Assembly (NCBI GenBank): GCA_951799425.1
Contig: OX637405.1
Location: 30,339,135-30,403,134, forward strand
Origin: Ilex aquifolium
Lineage: Eukaryota; Streptophyta; Magnoliopsida; Aquifoliales; Aquifoliaceae
Direction: 5' to 3'
DNA: 64,000 nt
Made by a program: the position numbers and the translations under genes
Shown here: positions 57,997-64,000 of the stretch, piece after piece
Layout: every line of letters starts with the position of its first letter
Position numbering within the stretch: the stretch's first letter is position 1
The notes under the pieces: model-generated
The model's input: only the letters and a program-made list of their open reading frames with translations
What the model was told of the DNA's origin: nothing
Database searches by the model: none

Positions 57997-60189
57997 TGTA
58001 AAATCCGAAAAAAAAAATAAAATAAATTAAAATTATTATTAAAATCATAATTAAAGAGGTAAAAGAATAATTAATTGTTAAAGTACGGGTCAAAAACGTA
58101 AATTTTTTTAAAAAAAATTTAGACTATATATATATATAAGTGGAAGACTTTTGTGTCTTCCACTTTTGTTTTCTTCTGGAGAGGCGGCAGAGAGATAGAA
58201 AAGAGAGAAGAGAAAAAGAAAAGAAAAGAAAAAGTAGACCTTCTTGACCTTCTTTCTCAGATCTACGAAGATTTAACCGTTTAATCGCTTCAGGCCAAGA
58301 ATTAAAGTTGTTCTACGCAACGAGAGCTACGCAACCACACCAAATATCATATTTTTCTCCAAAAATATCACGTACGAAAATTTAGACCTAAGGCTTGGGA
58401 AGCTGAATTTGGGCTTTACTTGGAGTCTATTACGTGGGCTCACGCTACAAGAGGTAGGGTTTCCCCTATTTAGATGTAATTTCAACCTAAAATATGGTAT
58501 ATGAAATGAGCAGACTAAGAGTGTATATCACATGTTAGGTCTTGACTAGTGTAACTAGTAGGTCAAATATATGATTTATAATTAATTTTGTAATTAGTAA
58601 AATCCTATTATGATTAACTTGGTGTAAGTTAATGTTAGTGGTTTAAAGCATGTTAACTGTACATTAGCATGACTTGATGTTTTAATGGTATATCAAGTTT
58701 AATAAAATTATTAGCTTGTTATGTGATTATGAAATAATATGTATGTTAAATTATTATTTAGCATATGATTATTGTGGTGGACTTGTGCTTATGTTATAGA
58801 ATTAATAAACATGTTGCCATGTTGGAAGTAATAAACATGCTAGTTGTGTAAATTGATTGTGCCCTCTAGGTGTTTGTTTAAATGCCTAGGTGAATACAAG
58901 TATGTTAGTTGAGTTGATTATCTTACATAACATGCTTGAGATTGTGTTGAAAATGTCATTATATTGCATTCATTATATAATGGACATTATAAGTGGTATC
59001 AAAGGCAATTGCACATTGTATTGCATTATACATGGGTTACACTACATTCATGGGTATTGACATGGGTGGGAGTGTGTACATATTATGAAATCAATCACCA
59101 CAGAGGTGGTTGATCGTGGGCTCGGGAAAGTCGTACCAAGGTCCGGCTGAGTCGCATGAGAAATTAAATGGATAAATGTGTCGGGGATAGCAAGAAGGGC
59201 TAGATTCTCCCTCGGGTGCAAGACCCGCTTACTTGGTTTATACACTTTCCGGCGGTGAAATTCCAGAAAAGTGTAAAGGCGTAAACGGAGCCGCAGGTGG
59301 GATGTCCTGAAGATCCGTTGATGGTGTGGTGTCCCATTGGTGTAATACCATAAATCATCTCCCCACAAAGACACAAGAAAATGAATTAATTAGTCATTGA
59401 GTGTACATAACACCAATGACAGGGGGGGCTTGGAATGCCCGGATACATACGCATGACATTGCATGTATTGTGGGAGCTCGGGATGGGGCTCAGTGTTGGT
59501 ATTGCTTGCTTGAGTTGTATCTCATGGCATGACATGATTTATGACATTTGTTCATAATAGACATATTTGAATGAATGCGTGAAATGATTGTTGGATGTGA
59601 CATTTCATATGCATTTAGGTTGAAAGGAATTCTCTATAGGAGTTACCCTATTGAGCGTTGGCTCACCCTTTATGGGAACATTTTTCAGGTATCGGCCAGG
59701 CATCCACCGAAGGCGAGGCCATGGGCCCGATTTGACGATAGAGCTGGTCTGTGGCTCTTATTTTGACCTTGCAGTCCCTTGTATATGTTTACTTTTGGCC
59801 TTGTATAATTTTTGTAAGCAAAAACTTCTTTTATATTAAAAAAGCATGTATATGGGACTTTTTTTGAGATATTTATTCTTTTATGAATGAATGTACGTAG
59901 TAATGATGATTATGGTAGTATCTGATACTATCCATTTAAGTATGGATAAATTGACCCGGTGTGGTCAATATTGTATATTGGACCTCGGATGGGTCATGTG
60001 ATTGTATGATTACACAGGTTGTGTTTTGGGTAGAGCTCCCCGTACAAAGGAGACTCTGTCCGAATTTTGTTAAATTATGGATCCCGGTAAATGTGGCATA
60101 ATGGCGTGATATTGAGTTACACGGGTATTTCGCGGGTTGATGGGTGATCAACCGAATAATTACTGACACCCGGATTTTGGGGCGTCACA
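57997..60189 (+). repeat. 3' LTR of the chromovirus
   Basis: 2,193 bp, TG...CA. It represents the LTR without the hAT insertion and so serves as the empty site for that event. Confidence 0.92.
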
Positions 60190-60194
60190 AAGAG

Positions 60195-61850
60195 TCTAAG
60201 TATTAGACGTGTATAAACTTTAGGAGGTCTTTATATAATATTTCAAACTAGTAATAACCCGTGCCTGAAGCCACGGTGCAATATAAAAATTAACTATCCA
60301 AAAAATTGAGGCCACTTCATCAAATTGTGGTAACCACTTTTTTTTGAGGACAAAACTCATACCTAAAGACATCGTGAAATGCGAAATCAAACACTAATCA
60401 TGTAATTTATTTTTATTAAACCATTTTAAATCAATTTAAACTCACAATCAATATTAAAAAAATGACAAAATTTAATTTAAAAACACAACATAAAAAATAG
60501 CAACATGTGTACATAATTGGTACAATCTACTTATTATTAAGAAACATATACTGAGCCACCCTGAAGTGTTCTCATTCTCCCTTCTCTCTATAGACATTCT
60601 CTGAAGAAAGAAAGAAGTAAAATTTTTTAACTCATCGAAGCAAAACAACAAACATCTTGTCTTAACTTCCATAAACTATAGCCCATCACAAAGTTTTGAA
60701 TAACAAACACAATATGTAATGAAAAGCTTTTAGGTTCATCTCACCTAAATGTCACCATGCGTGAGAGAGAAAGAGCGAGAGACACTAAATAGTTTTTTTT
60801 TTTTGTTACTAAAATTCAAAATAATCAAAAGTAACAATGATGGAGATGTTTCGAGATAACTAATTCACAACAGTCAAAAAATTATAATACGTACCATTAA
60901 CCTAAAAAAAATCAAGATAACTACTTCTTTTGGCTTGGTATTTGAGCAAACTCAGTTATGAACTCATAATTGTCTAGTTTAATTGTTTTGAGATCCATTA
61001 AATTTATTTAATTTATTGATTCTCACCACCAAATTAACTAGCTACCAAAATGCAAATTATGAATTAATTCAAATATAGAAAAACCAAGTACAAATAATAT
61101 GATGCCAAAAAACTCTACTTGGCGCCAAGGAAACTCCATAGATCAATCATAAAAAAAACTCTATGCATCTTTATCTTTGTACTAAAATCCAAAAGCCAAT
61201 TCAAGTTCAAAAGCAACACCAAATTGATAAACAACCCAACAACCGCATCAAAAAATAACTAAATAAAGAAAACTCAGTCAAAAATCCACCACACTAAGAC
61301 AAAAATCGATGGTGGTAGATGTATTTTAGTTAGTCAATGACAAAAGTATAGCAGAAATAAGGTAGGATGCAAAGAACATGAACAATTTTGAAAGAAAGAC
61401 ATCTGAAAAAGAAAAGTTGGGAAACAGAAAAGGCGAAATAAAATATTTTGCTAATTTTAAGAGCTTTTAGAAAGGATTTCAAAATTTTGTTTCTTAAATT
61501 TATATTTTAGGAGCAACTCATCGGGAAAAAAGTTATTGGCTATGTTCTAAATGAATGATTATGGGTCAACAATTGACTTAGGATGTGCTAATGGGACAAC
61601 ATTATTGAATTGTAATCTCACTTAAAACTTGTAGTTATTTATTAAGTATTGTTACAACATTAAACGATGGCCCATTTTGAAAGAAAGAAAAGTTGGAAAA
61701 CAAAAAAGGCAAAATAAAATATTTTCTCAATGCCAAAAGCTTTCAAAAATGTTTTTCAGATTTGGTTTCTTAAATTGAAATTTTGAACTTGAATCCATGA
61801 TGCATAGGAAAATATGGAAATTTATGTTGTCAAACCAATGATGTAAATTC
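60195..61850. other. MULE interior, no gene recognised
   Basis: AT-rich. ACTAGTAATAACCCGTGCCT at 60248 resembles a word at 17664. AAGAAAGAAAAGTTGG(G/A)AAACA...AAAATATTTT recurs near 61398 and 61685. No protein family is recognisable. Confidence 0.4.
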
Positions 61851-61856
61851 TTATAA

Positions 61857-62006
61857 TTTATGAAACTACATGACTTCTAAGAATGTCAATTGACGAAAGC
61901 AATCGACATGCTAAATTTATGAAACTACATGGGTCAAAAGCTCAATTTATGAAACTACATGACTTCTAAGAATGTCAATTGACGAAAGCAATCGACATGC
62001 TAAATT
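61857..62006. repeat. 89-bp direct duplication holding a copy of the MULE terminus
   Basis: TATGAAACTACATGACTTCT and about 60 bp in all recur 89 bp apart (61860 and 61949). Between the copies, 61927-61943 reads ACATGGGTCAAAAGCTC, identical over 17 bp to the outermost right end of the MULE (63461-63477) and in the same orientation. Confidence 0.75.
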
Positions 62007-62569
62007 CCTAACTCAAAACTTATATCTTGGCAAAACCCAATAGTTTGAAATCATATACACAAAGTACAAACGTATAATTGAAATTTTCTAATAGCCCCAT
62101 TGCAATAGTCCTTCATGCTCAAATTTGATAGTATGTGCCATTGGTTGACAAAGAATACAAAACAAAGGAATGCAAAGGTTGATCTAAAAGAAATTAAGGA
62201 AATTTTAAGCCTAGAACATAGCCTGGAACATAGCATACACACATGTATTCTACCTCCGCCCTTTCTACCTCTGCCGACAACTCAATTCTCATACCCAACA
62301 AAAAAAAAATAAAGGATTTACACAGCGGAAAGTTTTTCACTGGGCTCAATAATCTAATTAAAACAGAGAATCAATAATCTAATCAAAATTGGTAAGGTCA
62401 AACTACAGAAAACAACTTACAACTCTTAACAATATTTTAAAATATCCAAATTTCAATATCAAAACCCATTTCAGATTCCTTAAGCATAAAAAGAATAATT
62501 TCAAATAGTTAAGGGTTGAAACTAAAACATTTCAATACTACTATAGGATTTGTAGTTTTCAATCATTTC

Positions 62570-62830
62570 ATATAATTTCAATATTTTTCATTAAATAATC
62601 TACTCAATACCCAATTCAATAATCAACTCAATAATCAATAATCAATAATCTATAATCTATAATCTAAAATCTACTCAATACCCAACTCAATAATCAATAA
62701 TCAATAATCAATAATCAACTCAACTCAATTCAATAATCTACTCAATACCCAACTCAATAACTCAATCAATAATCAACTCAATTCAATAATAAATATTTTC
62801 ATAAAATTTCAATATTTCAATCATTTCATA
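62570..62830. repeat. AATC-rich simple repeats
   Basis: Runs of (CAATAAT), (AATCTATAATCT) and CTCAATACCCAACTCAATAA recur several times. TTTCATATAATTTCAATA flanks the block at about 62565 and 62823. Confidence 0.7.
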
Positions 62831-62874
62831 TAATTTCAATAATTTTCATTAAATAATCTAAGAATTCTCACCGG

Positions 62875-63080
62875 ATGTGGTGGATGTTGTCAACGGTGCA
62901 ATGGAGGCTGATGGTGGTGCTTGGATTTGGGGCTTCGATGGTTGGGTGGTGCTGTGTGGTCGTGGGTGGGGCTAGGTGGTCCTGGGTGGTCCTGGGTGAT
63001 GCTGGGTGGTCCTGGGTGGCGCAGGGAGGTGCTACGATGGTGGTGGTTCTGCGATGGTGGAGGTTATGTGATGGTCTGCT
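62875..63080. repeat. GGGTGGTCCT-rich minisatellite
   Basis: GCTGGGTGGTCCTGGGTGG-type words repeat in a G/T-rich stretch (most regular at 62960-63020). The 81-codon + strand frame across it (Trp/Val/Gly-rich) is almost certainly not a gene. Confidence 0.65.
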
Positions 63081-63284
63081 GATTGAGAATGTCTGTTATG
63101 GGTGCTGCGATGTCGCCTGAGTGAGTTAAGGCTCAAATGGGGAGGAAGAAGAGAAAAATAGGGAACGGAAAGAAGAAAGAGGAGGGAAAAATCAGTTCCA
63201 GGTTTTTGAGTTAAAAACGTCAGTACAACTGACGTTTTTAATTAAAAGTCAATTGCACTGACGTTTTTAATGTTTCTGGAATCT

Positions 63285-63477
63285 ATTCTCGTTAGCTTAA
63301 AGACGTCAAATGGACTGACATTTTTAGCATAAAAACGTCAGACCAACTGACGTGTTTAAATTAAAAACGTCAGTCCATTTCACCTTTTTAAAAAGCACCT
63401 AGGTTTTAGAATTATTTTCAAACCAACCCTTATTTGGGAAATTTTTTTCAAAACCACTTGACATGGGTCAAAAGCTC
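63285..63477 (-). repeat. Right terminal inverted repeat of the MULE, with ACGTCA hairpins
   Basis: It is the reverse complement of 42167-42355 at roughly 80-85% by eye. AAAACGTCA/TGACGTTTTT foldbacks run from about 63213 to 63390, again beyond the shared part. Confidence 0.85.
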
Positions 63478-63486
63478 GATGTGGTC
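63478..63486. repeat. Right 9-bp target site duplication of the MULE
   Basis: GATGTGGTC, identical to 42158-42166. Its last base is the G of the interrupted LysM start codon read on the - strand. Confidence 0.9.
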
Positions 63487-64000
63487 ATGAGTGTGTTTCC
63501 ATGAGATAAAAATGAATGCAATGAGAAATGAGATGAAGAACAAGTATGATTCCTGAATTTGGTTCACAGGTCTGCCACTTTGTCCTGCATTTATGTCTTT
63601 CATTTCTACTACTTTCTACATTAAATAATAGTTGAACATATATTTTTTTCACTTTGTCGTCGTGGTTCCTTCACCGTTTGCCTGCGTAGTGGTGTGAAAA
63701 ATTTTCACGAGAAGCAACGAATTAAGGATCACAATTCTATATGATACCAAAATCTTCTATTTGAACTTTTTGGATCAGTTTAATTTTCATAGATATATGG
63801 AAAATGGACGGAGACGTACTAAGAACTAGAAATTTCAACACTTAAAGAATTAGAAAACTTTAAACTTAGAGCTAAGGGTCTTAGTCGGTCCGTTTTCGCT
63901 CCGTTAGCCGTGAAAACGGACAGAGATCTATTATTTGAGCATAAAAACTTGTAGAAAAATATGGAAAAGGTCGGTCACCTCGACTTTGTCACAACAAAAT
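63486..64000 (-). promoter_or_regulatory. Start codon and 5' flank of the interrupted LysM gene
   Basis: On the - strand ATG ACC ACA (63488-63480) matches in phase the codons that continue at 42157. Upstream, ATGGAAACACACTCATGA is a five-codon upstream ORF whose stop overlaps the start as ATGA. The rest, to the window edge, should be 5' UTR and promoter; no TATA box is obvious. Confidence 0.65.

Larger units (their letters stand above)
50178..60189 (+). mobile_element. Ty3/gypsy chromovirus (Tekay/Del-like), 10.0 kb, defective
   Basis: The ends are TGTAAAATCC and GGGCGTCACA, with AAGAG duplicated at 50173-50177 and 60190-60194. Order: 5' LTR, tRNA-Met primer site, gag with a zinc knuckle, protease, RT, RNase H, integrase, chromodomain-like tail, polypurine tract, 3' LTR. 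Integrase after RT places it in Ty3/gypsy; the C-terminal tail and long LTRs place it among chromoviruses. Several nonsense codons and frameshifts make it inactive. LTRs differ by roughly 2% by eye, so it is older than the element at 28.5 kb. Confidence 0.93.
42167..63477. mobile_element. Mutator-like element (MULE), 21.3 kb with nested insertions
   Basis: The ends GAGCTTTTGACCCATGTCAA (42167 on +) and its complement ending at 63477 start inverted repeats of about 190 bp. Both copies are flanked by GATGTGGTC. Nested within are a solo LTR (1,918 bp), a 10,012-bp gypsy element and other LTR-like sequence. Removing the first two with their duplications leaves about 9.4 kb, a plausible size for a large MULE. 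A MuDR-like N-terminal relic at 48752-49528 supports the class. No transposase catalytic core is found, so it is not autonomous now. Confidence 0.85.

Noticed and set aside
62875..63120. 81-codon Trp/Val/Gly-rich frame
   Set aside because: It lies over a GGGTGGTCCT minisatellite.

Overview
The window is nuclear DNA of a flowering plant, most likely a eudicot. It is AT-rich. Genes carry GT-AG introns and are separated by kilobases of repeats, and the gene families are plant ones (AUX1/LAX auxin carrier, LRR-XII receptor kinase, LysM receptor, plant-type alpha-1,4-glycosyltransferase). I cannot name the species. Three host loci can be read well. (1) An AUX1/LAX auxin influx carrier lies on + at 9754-13886. 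It has eight coding exons giving 481 aa with no break. (2) A single-exon GT32-type glycosyltransferase lies on - at 22962-24251 (429 aa, intact). (3) An LRR-XII receptor-like kinase lies on + at 36138-39665, with the usual two-exon layout but one frameshift at about 37852.

Layout. 1-8.9 kb is gene-free and holds foldback MITEs, a degenerate ~68-bp tandem repeat and dispersed repeats. 9-14 kb is the auxin carrier. 15.0-16.8 kb is a non-autonomous hAT-like element. 17.8-18.2 kb is a GGT-rich minisatellite. 19.3-20.2 kb is a LINE relic. 23-24.3 kb is the glycosyltransferase. 24.6-26.4 kb has two copies of a hAT MITE. 27.3-35.4 kb is an LRR-XII pseudogene, paralogous to the gene next door. It is broken by two solo LTRs, a 6.6-kb LTR retrotransposon whose two 2,156-bp LTRs differ by a single base that I could find, and a dispersed repeat. 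Removing each of the three LTR insertions at its 5-bp duplication rejoins the LRR sequence. 36.1-39.7 kb is the LRR-XII kinase, followed by an inverted relic of another kinase.

The most striking structure covers 42.2-63.5 kb. Two matching ends (about 190 bp, inverted) are flanked by an identical 9-bp direct repeat, GATGTGGTC. This marks a Mutator-like element that now spans 21.3 kb. It inserted 11 nt into the coding sequence of a LysM receptor gene on the - strand. The start codon and 5' flank are therefore at about 63.49 kb, while the signal peptide and the three LysM modules are at 41.5-42.2 kb. Inside the element are a MuDR-like N-terminal ORF relic, two unknown ORFs (one split by a 1.9-kb solo LTR whose removal restores the frame exactly), and a 10-kb Ty3/gypsy chromovirus (Tekay/Del-like) with its own 651-bp hAT insertion in the 5' LTR. 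The nesting gives a relative chronology: LysM gene, then Mutator-like element, then gypsy and solo LTR, then hAT.

How the genes relate. The auxin carrier and the glycosyltransferase look like functional single genes. The LRR-XII and LysM loci are immune-receptor-type genes that sit side by side and are decaying under heavy transposon load. All homology statements rest on reading motifs by eye; no database search was possible.
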